64,000 bases of DNA from Paenibacillus naphthalenovorans. GTDB taxonomy: Bacteria; Bacillota; Bacilli; Paenibacillales; NBRC-103111. Below the pieces are notes generated by a model. The model had not been told where the DNA came from and did no database searches. It saw nothing but the letters and a program-made list of their open reading frames with translations. The stretch covers positions 1 through 64,000 of the forward strand of contig NZ_FNDY01000014.1 of NCBI RefSeq assembly GCF_900099895.1, written 5' to 3'. This document shows positions 1-8,509 of the stretch, in pieces. Position 1 is the stretch's first letter. Every line of letters begins with the position of its first letter. A program made the translations under genes and the position numbers.

Positions 1-99
1 CAGGGGGTCTCCCCTAAGGGAGCACCCCTAGCGCTCGACTTGCATGTATTAGGCACGCCGCCAGCGTTCGTCCTGAGCCAGGATCAAACTCTCCATGAA
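1..99 (-). rRNA. 16S ribosomal RNA, 5' end only
   Basis: Read on the minus strand, this stretch carries the near-universal 16S start GAGAGTTTGATCCTGGCTCA followed by the conserved GACGAACGCTGGCGGCGTG block and variable region V1. Only about 100 nt of the gene are inside the window; the rest lies to the left. The 5' boundary is placed by comparison with known 16S starts and may be off by a few bases. Confidence 0.97.
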
Positions 100-270
100 A
101 GAAAAGCTGATTAGCTCATACATCTACTACTGGCGAGAATCTATCGATTCTCTATCTTTACACTCACTCGTTGTTCAGTTTTCAAAGGGCAATTTTACTG
201 CTAAAACCTTGCTGTACAAGGATTTTTCAACTTTGTCGCTTGTTGTCACCTCGTTTAGCGGCGACTTTTA
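100..270 (-). other. rRNA operon leader
   Basis: This is the transcribed spacer between promoter P2 and 16S on the minus strand. It contains TTTGAAAACTGAACAACGAG (reverse complement of about 165-185), a motif typical of Bacillus-group rRNA leaders that serves as antitermination or processing signal. An adjacent imperfect hairpin, GAGAATCGATAGATTCTC, lies near 135-152. No protein gene is plausible here. Confidence 0.7.
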
Positions 271-272
271 TA

Positions 273-302
273 ATATACCATATTCGCCTATCTCAATGCA
301 AG
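273..302 (-). promoter_or_regulatory. rRNA promoter P2 (candidate)
   Basis: On the minus strand a -35 TTGCAT (297-302) and a -10 TATATT (273-278) are separated by 18 bp, directly upstream of the rRNA leader. Tandem promoters are usual for Bacillus rRNA operons. Confidence 0.6.
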
Positions 303-380
303 CATTTTTTTAAAAACATTTATTTCTATTCTTCATCGAGAGGCTTCATCACGGTAAGCCGTTTGAAGCGGCGAAAATTA

Positions 381-409
381 ATTTAACATATCCCCAATTT
401 GAAAGTCAA
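381..409 (-). promoter_or_regulatory. rRNA promoter P1 (candidate)
   Basis: On the minus strand a -35 TTGACT (404-409) and a -10-like TTAAAT (381-386) are separated by 17 bp. It sits about 100 bp upstream of P2, as expected for a tandem rRNA promoter pair. The -10 match is only moderate. Confidence 0.45.
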
Positions 410-420
410 GCGTCCGGAAC

Positions 421-470
421 AAAAAAATAAAGGAGCTCTGCTGTACCTTAGGGCCAAAGAGCTCCTGCTT
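421..470 (-). terminator. Intrinsic terminator after thiG
   Basis: On the minus strand, just after the thiG stop codon, AGGAGCTC pairs with GAGCTCCT around a loop of about 20 nt and is followed by TTTATTTTTTTG. It separates the thiamine genes from the rRNA promoters. Confidence 0.85.
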
Positions 471-474
471 TCCA

Positions 475-1248
475 TTATTCAATCATACCTTCAACCGGAC
501 TGCTCGCGGAGGCATACCGTTTTTTAGGGATCCGGCCGGCAATAAAGCCCTTGCGTCCCGCCTCGACAGCCAGTTTAAACGCTTCAGCCATCAGAACCGG
601 ATCACCCGCTCCGGCCACTGCCGTATTCAGTAGAACGCCGTCTGCTCCAAGCTCCATTGCCAAAGCGGCATCGGCAGGTCCGCCAATTCCAGCATCAACG
701 ATAATCGGCACCTTCGCTTCTTCCAAAATAAATCGCAAATTATTCGGGTTTACGATACCTTGACCGGAGCCGATCGGCGAAGCGCCCGGCATCACCGCCG
801 CAGCTCCCGCTTCCTGCAGCTTGCGCGCAAGTATCGGATCGTCTGAAGTATAAGGAAGTACAATAAAGCCTTCATCCACCAATATTTTGGTCGCTTCAAG
901 GGTGCCGACCGGATCCGGCAGCAGGGTTCTTGGATCACCGATCACTTCAACTTTGATCATATCGCACAATCCGGAAGCTTTCGCGAGACGGGCAATCCGC
1001 ACCGCTTCTTCTACCGTATAGGCACCGGCTGTATTAGGCAGTAGGGTAAACTTTTTCAAATCCAAGGTTTCAAGAAAGTTAGGTGCATCCGGGTTATCGA
1101 TCGGCAATCTGCGAATGGCAAACGTCAGTACCTCCGCCTCCGAGACACGAACAGCTTGTTCCTGAATTTTCAGATCCGTAAATTTCCCCGTACCCAAAAG
1201 CAACCGGGATTTAAATTCATAAGGACCAATTTTCAACGTTTCACTCAT
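475..1248 (-). CDS. thiG: Thiazole synthase ThiG
   Basis: ThiG builds the thiazole phosphate moiety of thiamine in the cytoplasm from deoxyxylulose 5-phosphate, dehydroglycine and ThiS thiocarboxylate. The 257-residue product is the usual family length. It has the TIM-barrel signature, the Schiff-base lysine in [10 protein letters not shown] (about residue 99), and the C-terminal phosphate-binding [18 protein letters not shown] region. The start is taken at the third in-frame ATG (MSETLKIG), which lies 9 nt after AAGGAG; the two upstream ATGs overlap that RBS. It follows thiS by 32 bp in one transcription unit under the TPP riboswitch. The other thiazole genes (thiO or thiH, thiF) are not adjacent and would have to lie elsewhere. 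Confidence 0.97.
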   Translation of the reverse strand: MSETLKIGPYEFKSRLLLGTGKFTDLKIQEQAVRVSEAEVLTFAIRRLPIDNPDAPNFLETLDLKKFTLLPNTAGAYTVEEAVRIARLAKASGLCDMIKVEVIGDPRTLLPDPVGTLEATKILVDEGFIVLPYTSDDPILARKLQEAGAAAVMPGASPIGSGQGIVNPNNLRFILEEAKVPIIVDAGIGGPADAALAMELGADGVLLNTAVAGAGDPVLMAEAFKLAVEAGRKGFIAGRIPKKRYASASSPVEGMIE

Positions 1249-1280
1249 GTTCATTATCTCCTTCATTGTACAAAAATATG

Positions 1281-1481
1281 TTAACCTCCGCCGACAAAAT
1301 GGACGATCTCCACCCGGTCGCCATCATTCAGATGCGTCTCGTTATATGTGCCGCGTTCAATTATTTCCTTGTTCAATTCCACTACCAATATTTTGTTCTC
1401 CAGTTTGAACGCCGCCAGCATTTCCGCTACCGTAGAAACGTTGTCCATTTCTCTTGGCTCCCCGTTCACGATGAGTCTCAT
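1281..1481 (-). CDS. thiS: Sulfur carrier protein ThiS
   Basis: This is a 66-residue ubiquitin-fold sulfur carrier. Its C-terminal Gly-Gly is adenylated by ThiF and converted to the thiocarboxylate that donates sulfur to ThiG. The sequence starts [11 protein letters not shown] and ends [10 protein letters not shown], with one extra terminal Gly. The start at 1481 follows AGAGGAGGTGAACGG, a near-perfect RBS, so the longer upstream frame is discarded. It is the first gene after the riboswitch terminator. Confidence 0.95.
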   Translation of the reverse strand: MRLIVNGEPREMDNVSTVAEMLAAFKLENKILVVELNKEIIERGTYNETHLNDGDRVEIVHFVGGG

Positions 1482-1508
1482 CCGTTCACCTCCTCTAAAT
1501 CCGTACAT

Positions 1509-1540
1509 AAAAAAAAGCCAACCCAGAGCAGGTCGACTTG
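1509..1540 (-). terminator. Expression-platform terminator of the TPP riboswitch
   Basis: On the minus strand GTCGACC can pair with GGTTGGC (with G-U pairs) and is followed by eight T residues, 28 bp before the thiS start. Lying between the TPP aptamer and thiS, it is best read as the ligand-controlled terminator of a transcriptional riboswitch. Confidence 0.7.
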
Positions 1541-1581
1541 ATGAGCAAATGCCTTACAACAAATCCGTAAACATTCGTCCA

Positions 1582-1701
1582 CTTCCCTACGCTGGTATGA
1601 TCCAGTTGCCGTCCGCGTTCTGCGGACTGCCGTAATCAGGTTCCAAGGGTCAAAGAATTCGCTTCTTTATCTCAGCCCCGCTTGCATGAAGGCTCCCCTA
1701 G
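1582..1701 (-). promoter_or_regulatory. TPP riboswitch (thi box)
   Basis: The minus strand contains the conserved thi-box elements in order: GGGGAGCC, GGGGCTGAGAT, GACCCTTGGAACCTGAT, a variable GC-rich hairpin, and GGATCATACCAGCGTAGGGAAG. These are the pyrimidine- and pyrophosphate-sensing helices of the TPP aptamer. High thiamine pyrophosphate would favour the downstream terminator and shut off thiS-thiG. Confidence 0.97.
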
Positions 1702-1720
1702 TGGCTATTCAATTGTTGAC

Positions 1721-1728
1721 ATTATATC
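1721..1728 (-). promoter_or_regulatory. Candidate extended -10 promoter of thiS-thiG
   Basis: The minus strand reads TGATATAAT, an extended -10 with a perfect TATAAT (1721-1726), about 20 bp upstream of the first aptamer base. A recognisable -35 is lacking. It abuts the ygxA stop codon. Confidence 0.5.
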
Positions 1729-2611
1729 ACAAACTTTGGTTCTTGACACCTTTATAACGAAGCTCAAGCACGGAGAATTCAGAGTCGATCGTAAAGATCA
1801 CCTCTTTGGCCAGCGATTTTTTGACCAGCTTGCTCACCAGCAGCGGAAGCTCCGCTTTCACATCTGCCAGCTTCGGAACCTGCTGCAGTTCCTGCAGGCT
1901 CCAGGCTTCCTCTCTGCTCGCAAGCAAATCGATAAGCAGCTTGCAGCAGTTCTCCATCTTCGACATCACGGAAAATTCACAAGCCAGCAAAACCAGCTGC
2001 ACTCGCTGTTTTAACGTTTCCCTGCTTAAGGTGAGCTCCTCGTACAATTTATAAATCCCGGGATTAATCGTTTTCACTTGACGCCATACGGTAACCTCGG
2101 GATGGCTTCCCGATTCAATAATGACAATCCGCGCCCAGTGGCGCAGCGCTTCAAGAATATTGTTGTAAGCGTCCAGAAAATGCTCGTTTAATATATATTC
2201 TTTACTCTGCAGGTAGCACCGCAAAAACTTGGAGAATTCAATAAGAAGCTTGCGCTCCCGCAGCTCAACCGGGAATTCAAGGATCTTATGACGCAAGCTC
2301 TCCATATACGTATTCCGATCCAAAAGTATCTCCCCTTTTAAGATCCAATAAATCAAGTTGCTGTGTTCTGCATGCAGGATCCACTGCTCCAACGCATCAG
2401 GACTGATCCACCTTTCTTGTATACGTAGGTTGTCTTTTATATAATGAATTTGTTGATAAGTTCGTTTATTGTCATGACTGACGACAAGAAGCAGAATATC
2501 GAATCCGTCCGTCACGGAAGAGAACATCGAAGGGCTACCGACTGCCGACACACTGATGACAGCTTCATCCTGCCGGAGTTTTTCAACCCAATATTGTTTT
2601 ACTGATTCCAT
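1727..2611 (-). CDS. ygxA: YgxA-like nucleotidyltransferase-fold protein
   Basis: The 294-residue protein resembles B. subtilis YgxA, a nucleotidyltransferase-like protein of unknown substrate. The N-terminal third carries a hydrophobic strand with DGFDILLLVVS; the canonical GS-x-D-x-D catalytic pattern is only partly visible, so activity is uncertain. The remainder is helical. The start is set at MESVKQYW because TCAGGAGG precedes it by 9 nt; the longer frame overlaps ygzB. It lies between ygzB and the rRNA operon, as in B. subtilis, except that thiSG has come between. It is transcribed divergently from ygzB. Confidence 0.8.
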   Translation of the reverse strand: MESVKQYWVEKLRQDEAVISVSAVGSPSMFSSVTDGFDILLLVVSHDNKRTYQQIHYIKDNLRIQERWISPDALEQWILHAEHSNLIYWILKGEILLDRNTYMESLRHKILEFPVELRERKLLIEFSKFLRCYLQSKEYILNEHFLDAYNNILEALRHWARIVIIESGSHPEVTVWRQVKTINPGIYKLYEELTLSRETLKQRVQLVLLACEFSVMSKMENCCKLLIDLLASREEAWSLQELQQVPKLADVKAELPLLVSKLVKKSLAKEVIFTIDSEFSVLELRYKGVKNQSL

Positions 2612-2747
2612 CAAGGAAGCCTCCTGACTTTGAGCGCAAGAATCAAATAATGCAATATTTATGATTATTTCTACATTCAAATTCAGTTTCCTGCCAAGGT
2701 TTTGTGTCAAAATTCACATAATTATTCCTATGAAAGAAGTGACGTTA

Positions 2748-3140
2748 ATGAGGTTCAAGTCAAGTAAAGTAAATGAATTCCGGTTATGGGGGCTCCTTCT
2801 GACGATGGGCGGGATGCTGCTCATGATTACCGGACTTGCGGGTATCGTCTTTGAATGGGGAAAAATAGGGCGCATCCTAGCGGCGACGTGCATGGTGCTT
2901 GGCGGAATTTCCATGCTGGTCAGTATGGCCGTTTATTTTACAGCAGGCATGATGTCAACAAGCGCCACGGTACTGGTATGTCCTGAATGCGGAAAGCATA
3001 CCAAAATGCTGGGCAAAACCGACCGCTGTATGTACTGCAAAACCATTTTAACATTCGACCCCAAATACGCTCCGAGCGAAAATCCGGAGGAAACTGCCGG
3101 TACTTCGGTCAGCCGAAGCGAAACGACATCCTCTACTTGA
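2748..3140 (+). CDS. ygzB: YgzB family zinc-ribbon membrane protein
   Basis: The 130-residue protein has two N-terminal transmembrane helices (about 14-34 and 40-63), followed by a soluble segment with two CxxC pairs (CPEC and CMYC) that probably bind zinc. This matches the DUF2614/YgzB family. It starts at MRFKSSKVNEF, the point where the family begins. An in-frame ATG six codons upstream is possible but has no better RBS. Its biochemical function is unknown; the gene stays next to perR and ygxA in related genomes, which supports orthology. Confidence 0.85.
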   Translation: MRFKSSKVNEFRLWGLLLTMGGMLLMITGLAGIVFEWGKIGRILAATCMVLGGISMLVSMAVYFTAGMMSTSATVLVCPECGKHTKMLGKTDRCMYCKTILTFDPKYAPSENPEETAGTSVSRSETTSST

Positions 3141-3177
3141 TCGGGAGTTTGCCGGCCTCATCCCGGTAGCCGACACA

Positions 3178-3219
3178 AAAAAACTGGCTTCGCCGCGTTA
3201 CGGCAAAGCCAGTTTTTTA
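3178..3219. terminator. Bidirectional terminator between ygzB and the GH18 gene
   Basis: AAAAACTGGCTT...AAGCCAGTTTTT forms a stem with an A-run on one side and a T-run on the other. It therefore works for the convergent ygzB (+) and the glycosidase gene (-). The loop holds a second short GC stem. Confidence 0.85.
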
Positions 3220-4932
3220 TTGCTTTGATTCGAGCGTCGAATGAATCCAGTTCCACGCCTGCGGGTTCTCAAAGCCTCTGCGCCAGGAAGCGACTCCGGC
3301 AAGATGATATTTATTCACCAGTGCAATTCTCGCTTTAACCGAGGTCTCATCCTCGATCCAGATTTTTTTGCGCTTGCCGTCTTCCTCGTATTCGATATAG
3401 TTTTGACCGGTTTCTGCAGAAAAAACAGGAGTCAGGTTCTTCTCCTTGATGATCCGCTGCGACCTATCCATGAACACGGCCCTTGAGCTCACGTTGGTTT
3501 TTCCGTCCTTCACTTCCTCCGTCCATTCCCTGGTATAAAAAGGTATTCCCAAAATCAGCTTTGACGGGGGGATATCCTCCTCAAGGAGCGCAACGATGGA
3601 CTGTTCCACCCAAGGCAGCGATGCCACTGACCCTGCCTTCGGACTGCTTGCCCAATGCTCGTCATAAGCCATCAGCATCATGTAATCGACCGACTCCACA
3701 AGCGCTTTACGGTCGTAAAAGAGAGACCACGTCTCGCTGCTGGATATCGGCGTTACATCTATCGAGACAATGAGCCCCTGTTCATGCATAAGCGGCGTCA
3801 TTTCACGGACGAATTGAACCAGATTTTGTTTATCTTTGAGATACACGTTTTCAAAATCAATATTAATGCCATCAAGCGAGTACATCTGCGTGAAAGCGAG
3901 CAGCTGCTTGATCATGGTCATCCGTTTATCGTAAGTGGATAAGGCATCGGTCGTCCTTTTCGGGTCAAACCCATTGCTGAAGAGTGCCCAAACCCGGTAT
4001 CCCCTCTCGTGGGCCCATTTGACATAGGCCGGATCGGCCAGGTTATTCAAATTGCCTTCCCCGTCTTCCAAATGAAACCAGGTGGGACTGACCACATTGA
4101 CTCCCGGCATCGGAGGAATGTTGGAGGTATCCGGATTTTTGGTGACCACATGCTCCCAGGTTAAATTCACTTTTCCGCTGACCGGCTGCTTGGGAACGAA
4201 TTCGGCGACAGGCTTCTTTTGGGGAATGGTCTCCTCCTGATCGGCAACCAGCTGCTCCTTGCGAATATACCCCATATAACCGCTGGTTAGCTGAACACGC
4301 AGCCACTGTTCATGCTCATCCCATACCATCACCTTCTCTCCCTGCTTCACGTCGGCTAAAATGATCGCTTTAATCGAGGGATCCCGACGCATGGGAATCG
4401 TTCGGTCCGGCTTGCCGGGATATGAAACTGCCTGATACCAACGCACGGTATCGCCTGCTTTAAACATCAGCACCGCACCGGTCTCTTCGGACTCGCGCAG
4501 TTCGATCTCATACAGGTCTTTTAGCGGATCAATGGGAAGGTACACCTTGTCGTCCTTTTTTTCCAGCGGAAAACGGAGTTTGAACGGTTTCTCATTCATC
4601 ATTCCCGTCAGTTCGCTTGTCCGCAGTCGAACTACCTTATCTTGAGTGGTTATAATAGTCGATTCGGATGATTCCTCGTAAATCAGAGACGAATCGATGT
4701 GTTCTTTCACAATGTCCAAAGGGAGTTTTAAACTTTCTTTAGACCCGATGGCCGGATCATTAAGCATGGTCCCTTGATAAAACACCGGTTTCGGATTCCC
4801 TTCAAAGCCCGGTTCTTCATGCTTGGAGCTCGGCACATAGACCGACCAATAATAAAGTCCGAAAACCATGCCGCACATAACGGCAATCGTCATAAGCAGC
4901 AGGGGCTTTCTACGTTTTTTCCCACGACGCAT
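3217..4932 (-). CDS. Membrane-anchored SH3/glycoside hydrolase family 18 protein
   Basis: The 571-residue protein has a positively charged N terminus (MRRGKKRRK) and one transmembrane segment (about 12-30), so it is probably exported and anchored. The middle carries a bacterial SH3-type domain (about residues 190-235, IILADVKQGEKVMVWDEHEQ). The C-terminal 300 residues form a GH18 barrel with the DGINIDFEN active-site motif (DxxDxDxE), whose last Glu is the expected proton donor. Relatives such as YdhD/SleL-type proteins cleave N-acetylglucosamine linkages in peptidoglycan or chitin, so a cell-wall or spore-cortex role is likely. The start at 4932 follows GGGAGTG. It lies between ygzB and perR, which are adjacent in B. 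subtilis. Confidence 0.87.
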   Translation of the reverse strand: MRRGKKRRKPLLLMTIAVMCGMVFGLYYWSVYVPSSKHEEPGFEGNPKPVFYQGTMLNDPAIGSKESLKLPLDIVKEHIDSSLIYEESSESTIITTQDKVVRLRTSELTGMMNEKPFKLRFPLEKKDDKVYLPIDPLKDLYEIELRESEETGAVLMFKAGDTVRWYQAVSYPGKPDRTIPMRRDPSIKAIILADVKQGEKVMVWDEHEQWLRVQLTSGYMGYIRKEQLVADQEETIPQKKPVAEFVPKQPVSGKVNLTWEHVVTKNPDTSNIPPMPGVNVVSPTWFHLEDGEGNLNNLADPAYVKWAHERGYRVWALFSNGFDPKRTTDALSTYDKRMTMIKQLLAFTQMYSLDGINIDFENVYLKDKQNLVQFVREMTPLMHEQGLIVSIDVTPISSSETWSLFYDRKALVESVDYMMLMAYDEHWASSPKAGSVASLPWVEQSIVALLEEDIPPSKLILGIPFYTREWTEEVKDGKTNVSSRAVFMDRSQRIIKEKNLTPVFSAETGQNYIEYEEDGKRKKIWIEDETSVKARIALVNKYHLAGVASWRRGFENPQAWNWIHSTLESKQ

Positions 4933-5036
4933 GGCTTCACTCCCGTATCCACAATGTTGAGATAAAAAGAAAAGACGTATTCGAGCGCCAACAGGCGGAA
5001 CGAACACGTCCATTATACCTTAAATCTATCAATCTA

Positions 5037-5468
5037 TCATGTGGATTGCATCGCGCAATCGGAACATATGCCGTACACTTCAACACGGTGACTCTTCACG
5101 TGAAAACCCGTCAATTCTCCCGCCGCCTGTTCCAAATCGTTCAAAGGCTTATAAGCAAAATCAACCAGTTTGCCGCACCGCTCGCAGAGCGCATGGTAAT
5201 GATCGGACAAATTCGCATCAAACCGGCTGGAATGATCGCCGTACGTCAACTCCCGAACCAATCCGGCCTCAATAAACACTTTAAGGTTATTGTATACGGT
5301 GGCAACGCTCATGCTGGGAAAACGCGGCGACAGCGCCTTATAAATTTCATCCGCCGTTGGGTGAATTATCGTATCAAGCAAATAGGATAAAATGGCATGC
5401 CGCTGCGGAGTCATTCGAACGCCCATCGTCTTGAGTTTGTTTAACGCTTGTTCTAAAGCAAGGTTCAT
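5037..5468 (-). CDS. perR: Peroxide-responsive repressor PerR (Fur family)
   Basis: The 143-residue Fur-family regulator has a winged-helix N domain (MTPQRHAILSYLL... SVATVYNNLKVF) and a metal-binding dimerisation domain. It keeps the PerR-type regulatory site: His in IIHPTADE, Asp in SRFDANLSDHYH, the two His of DHYH, and a C-terminal Asp. The structural-zinc cysteines CERC and CSDC are both present. PerR represses oxidative-stress genes until Fe-catalysed histidine oxidation by H2O2 inactivates it. The perR-ygzB-ygxA neighbourhood supports PerR rather than Fur or Zur. Start chosen at the ATG following GGCGGTG. Confidence 0.92.
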   Translation of the reverse strand: MNLALEQALNKLKTMGVRMTPQRHAILSYLLDTIIHPTADEIYKALSPRFPSMSVATVYNNLKVFIEAGLVRELTYGDHSSRFDANLSDHYHALCERCGKLVDFAYKPLNDLEQAAGELTGFHVKSHRVEVYGICSDCAMQST

Positions 5469-5531
5469 GGTGTGCACCGCCCGCTCAAAGAAAATACATC
5501 ACTTTATTCTATTCGCATGCCGGGTAAATTG

Positions 5532-6776
5532 TCAATTCATCATTTGGATAGACAGAGAGTCATTCGTCTCCAGCCGGATCCGATGCTGCCCTCCGCCGAT
5601 GATTCCGGTAACCGTATCTCTTTGTACTATCAGCGGAAGATTGGTCTGAATACCATCTTCGCTGCCTTTTCCTTCAACCCGATAGTCCCCGGCAGACGGA
5701 AGCTTCACGTCAATCTTCCCATTCGATGTCTTGACATCCCAATCTCCATCCACCGTTCGGCTTGAAATGTCGACGGATCCGTTGCTTGTATGTGCCTTAA
5801 CTTCTTTTAGCACACCATCAATCACAATGGCTCCATTGGAGGTCTCCGTTTGAATCGTCCCCGATGCATTCATCGCACGAATTTCTCCGTTGGTAGACTC
5901 TATCACTGCATCGCCTTGATGGTTGTTGACTTCAACCCGTCCGTTTGAGGTTTTCAGATTCAAGCTGCCTTGTGTGTGCGCTGCCAGAATCCGGCCGTTA
6001 GACGTGGTGAAGCGCAAATCGCCATTCAATTCAGATACCTGAATTTCTCCGTTTGTAGTTTTCCCGGTAAACCGTTCTTTTATTGGAAGTCTTGCAGCAT
6101 TGATTTTACCATTCTCCAGCTTCATATCCAGATTGACCTTCTGTTTCTCCGGCAGGGTGACCACCAGATCCATCCGCGGCTTCCGGCTGCCGAAAAAGGA
6201 TCCCGGATACTCCTTGGCAACTGCCTGAATATCAAGCGTGCCGTCGCTTTCATCAAATTCCAGCCTGGACTCATCTGCAATCGGCTTGGCTTCGTTTTCA
6301 TTGTCCGCCTTCACGATGACAGTAAGCTCCACCTGCACTTGATCAACCTGACCCGATTGTACGACAACGTTACCCGACAGGTTACCGATTCGTATGGTTT
6401 CCGTATCAGAAGAAAGCGGAATCAACGTCACGTCTTTATCAAACCGGTACCCTTCGGAAGTTATGGATTCAATGGCTTGCGAAAAATGGAATCCGTCGAA
6501 CTTTTTTAAAAAATCCGTTGTCTGTGTGCTCACAATCACCACCGCTGAGATCATGACGGCAAAGATGATGCCCCCCAAATCCAGCTTCAGTTGGCGTTCG
6601 CTGTTCCCGTATTTCATATTGAACAAAATATATTCCACGCCCAAAAAGATGAACAGCAGCGGCCACCAATCTATAAGCACCGTCGTGAAGTTCGTATTCA
6701 TCCTCCTGTCCGCAATCACGGCTCCGCCGACCAGCACGAGCAGAACCGCCGCAGTAAAGCGACCTGCTTTATGCAT
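5532..6776 (-). CDS. Membrane-anchored DUF4097-type beta-repeat protein
   Basis: The 414-residue protein starts with three hydrophobic helices (about 7-25, 35-53, 68-86) resembling the LiaF/DUF5668 membrane unit. An extracytoplasmic domain follows, made of repeated short beta units such as KTTNGEIQVSEL, TTSNGRILAAHT, KTSNGRVEVNNH, ESTNGEIRAMNA and KTSNGKIDVKLP. This is the ladder typical of DUF4097 adhesin-like beta-solenoids. The gene follows an ECF sigma/anti-sigma pair and a small membrane protein in one orientation with 12-bp spacing, so it is probably the last gene of that envelope-stress operon. Molecular role unknown. Confidence 0.82.
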   Translation of the reverse strand: MHKAGRFTAAVLLVLVGGAVIADRRMNTNFTTVLIDWWPLLFIFLGVEYILFNMKYGNSERQLKLDLGGIIFAVMISAVVIVSTQTTDFLKKFDGFHFSQAIESITSEGYRFDKDVTLIPLSSDTETIRIGNLSGNVVVQSGQVDQVQVELTVIVKADNENEAKPIADESRLEFDESDGTLDIQAVAKEYPGSFFGSRKPRMDLVVTLPEKQKVNLDMKLENGKINAARLPIKERFTGKTTNGEIQVSELNGDLRFTTSNGRILAAHTQGSLNLKTSNGRVEVNNHQGDAVIESTNGEIRAMNASGTIQTETSNGAIVIDGVLKEVKAHTSNGSVDISSRTVDGDWDVKTSNGKIDVKLPSAGDYRVEGKGSEDGIQTNLPLIVQRDTVTGIIGGGQHRIRLETNDSLSIQMMN

Positions 6777-6788
6777 ATGTGTCTCTCC

Positions 6789-7439
6789 TTATTTTTTCGT
6801 CGATTCCTTAATGAACATATAGAGCCCTACGGCAATCAGGATCACTGCTCCGGTTGACGATCCCAAAAAATCAAACACATGATCAAGCCAAGCCGGTTTA
6901 CCGTTCACAAGTATAAGGAGCGCCCCTGCAGCAATCAATACATAGCCGAATCCGTTCCCCCGAAGCTTTGGCTTTCTCGGCTCCTCCCCCGGGAAGAACA
7001 TCCCTTCTTCGTCCCGTGCACTATGGCCAACGCCATAAGAAGAACCGGCATAGTTGACTTTGTCCGTCTGCTGCAGCGCATCAAAGATATTATAGAAATA
7101 AATGACAGGCACAAGCAGAGAGAATAAAACAATGAGCGGGATGCTTGTCGCTTTGCTTGTGGCAAAAAATACAATGGCAAAAATATCGATAATCAACAGC
7201 AGCATGATGCCCATGCCCCGCCGCATGAGACCCAAGTAGAGCTGACCCGTACCGGGGATCAAAAAGGAAAGAATTCCGGCGATCCATTTGTTTTTACGGG
7301 GCAACCGCTGTTCAAAGAACGGATCATAAGGCTGCCGCCTGCGGGCCTGCCCGTAGCGTTCCATTCTCTCCCGTAAAAAAGCTTCTTCTTGGTCGTCTTT
7401 ATGGATATTCGGATCTTTCGATTGATCCTGACCTTGCAT
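6789..7439 (-). CDS. Multi-pass membrane protein in the ECF sigma operon
   Basis: The 216-residue protein has a charged cytoplasmic N terminus (about 50 residues) and then three or four hydrophobic segments. The first reads GILSFLIPGTGQLYLGLMRRG, a pattern seen in TM2-like proteins. Two more helices lie near the C terminus (about 165-212). The start at 7439 follows TAAGGAGGAGTCACC; the longer frame only re-reads the anti-sigma gene. It overlaps the anti-sigma factor end by coordinates and precedes the DUF4097 gene, which indicates co-transcription. Function is not known. Confidence 0.75.
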   Translation of the reverse strand: MQGQDQSKDPNIHKDDQEEAFLRERMERYGQARRRQPYDPFFEQRLPRKNKWIAGILSFLIPGTGQLYLGLMRRGMGIMLLLIIDIFAIVFFATSKATSIPLIVLFSLLVPVIYFYNIFDALQQTDKVNYAGSSYGVGHSARDEEGMFFPGEEPRKPKLRGNGFGYVLIAAGALLILVNGKPAWLDHVFDFLGSSTGAVILIAVGLYMFIKESTKK

Positions 7440-7452
7440 TGGTGACTCCTCC

Positions 7453-7920
7453 TTAGAACAGCAAATGACGCGAAACCTTTCCGACGGCCTGAAGGAACTG
7501 GATTGCACCGGAGCGTAGACCGGCCTCAAGCTCGCCCGCATCGAGGTTGATCAGTTTCCCTACAATGCCGGTACTAATAAATAAATAAGTTGCCGCGGTG
7601 GCGACCAGCCCGTTGATCAGTTCGGAACGCCAATACGCGCGCCGCTTCCCGCTCACAGCAGTTCGACCCGAGTCCCGTCCGGAATGAACCGATGAAGCTT
7701 CGACTTCGATCGAAGACATCACCCGGTCTGCCAGATCACTTGGAGCCTGCAGAACAGGAAGCTCCTCTAAAGCCATCTCCATGTCCAGTAAAACGGAGAT
7801 TCTCCTGCGGCAGCCGGAGCACGCTTTGATATGATAACCGATTCGTCGGTCTTCCTTCGCGGAGCACCTTCTATTCAGATATCGTTGCAGCTCTTGATCG
7901 TTCGGATGCATGACAGCCAT
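7453..7920 (-). CDS. Anti-sigma factor with zinc-finger-like motif
   Basis: The 155-residue protein has the N-terminal HxxxCxxC zinc motif of anti-sigma factors (HIKACSGC, about residues 29-36) and one transmembrane segment (about 107-124). It is thus likely an inner-membrane protein holding the sigma factor in an inactive complex. It overlaps the 3' end of the ECF sigma gene by 50 bp, a translationally coupled arrangement common for cognate pairs. The RBS GGAGGTG precedes the start. Confidence 0.85.
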   Translation of the reverse strand: MAVMHPNDQELQRYLNRRCSAKEDRRIGYHIKACSGCRRRISVLLDMEMALEELPVLQAPSDLADRVMSSIEVEASSVHSGRDSGRTAVSGKRRAYWRSELINGLVATAATYLFISTGIVGKLINLDAGELEAGLRSGAIQFLQAVGKVSRHLLF

Positions 7921-8476
7921 GATCCCGCACCTCCAGCCATTTTTCTTTCAGCAGTGCTTTACCCCGATATAATCTCGTCTCAATGGTCTTGAGCGGCAGC
8001 CCGGTAGTCTCCGATATTTCCTGATAGGTTAACTGCTTGTAATGGTACAAATACATGATGAGCCTGTATTTCTCAGGCAGTTCTGCGAGCAGCGTCAGTA
8101 CGGTTTGCTGTTCTTCCTTTTGCAGCGCGCGGGCTTCCGGTTCTTGCTTTCGGTCGCCGAACCAGCTTTTGACTTTGTCCAACACCGCCTCGTGCGGCCT
8201 TCTGCGCCGGGAGCGCAGATAATCCGTCACCATATTGACAGTAAGGCGGTAAATCCAGGTCTTCAGTTGCGACTCCCCGCGAAAGCGATCCAGTGAACGG
8301 TAAAGCTTGATAAATACTTCCTGCGTCAAATCCTCGGCGGTTTCGCGATGCTCAATCATGCGGTAGATCAGCGTATAAATATAGTCCTTATGGCGTTCAA
8401 TCAGCTCCCGATAAGCTTCATGATCACCCTGACGGACCTGGTCGGCCAGCTGTTCATCCGTCATGATTTCCATCAT
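7871..8476 (-). CDS. ECF-type RNA polymerase sigma factor
   Basis: The 201-residue sigma-70 family protein has region 2 (DYIYTLIYRMIEHRETAEDLTQEVF, core and -10 binding) and region 4 (LPEKYRLIMYLYHYKQLTYQEISETTGLPLKTIETRLYRGK, -35 binding). It belongs to the SigW/SigX/SigV-like ECF group that answers cell-envelope stress. Start choice between 8476, 8473 and 8464 is open because three ATGs follow GGCGGTG. A CGTCTA-type ECF promoter lies upstream, which suggests autoregulation. Operon: sigma, anti-sigma, membrane protein, DUF4097 protein. Confidence 0.92.
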   Translation of the reverse strand: MMEIMTDEQLADQVRQGDHEAYRELIERHKDYIYTLIYRMIEHRETAEDLTQEVFIKLYRSLDRFRGESQLKTWIYRLTVNMVTDYLRSRRRRPHEAVLDKVKSWFGDRKQEPEARALQKEEQQTVLTLLAELPEKYRLIMYLYHYKQLTYQEISETTGLPLKTIETRLYRGKALLKEKWLEVRDHGCHASERSRAATISE

Positions 8477-8509
8477 TTCACCGCCTTGCTGTTTCTTATT
8501 TCACTCTCT

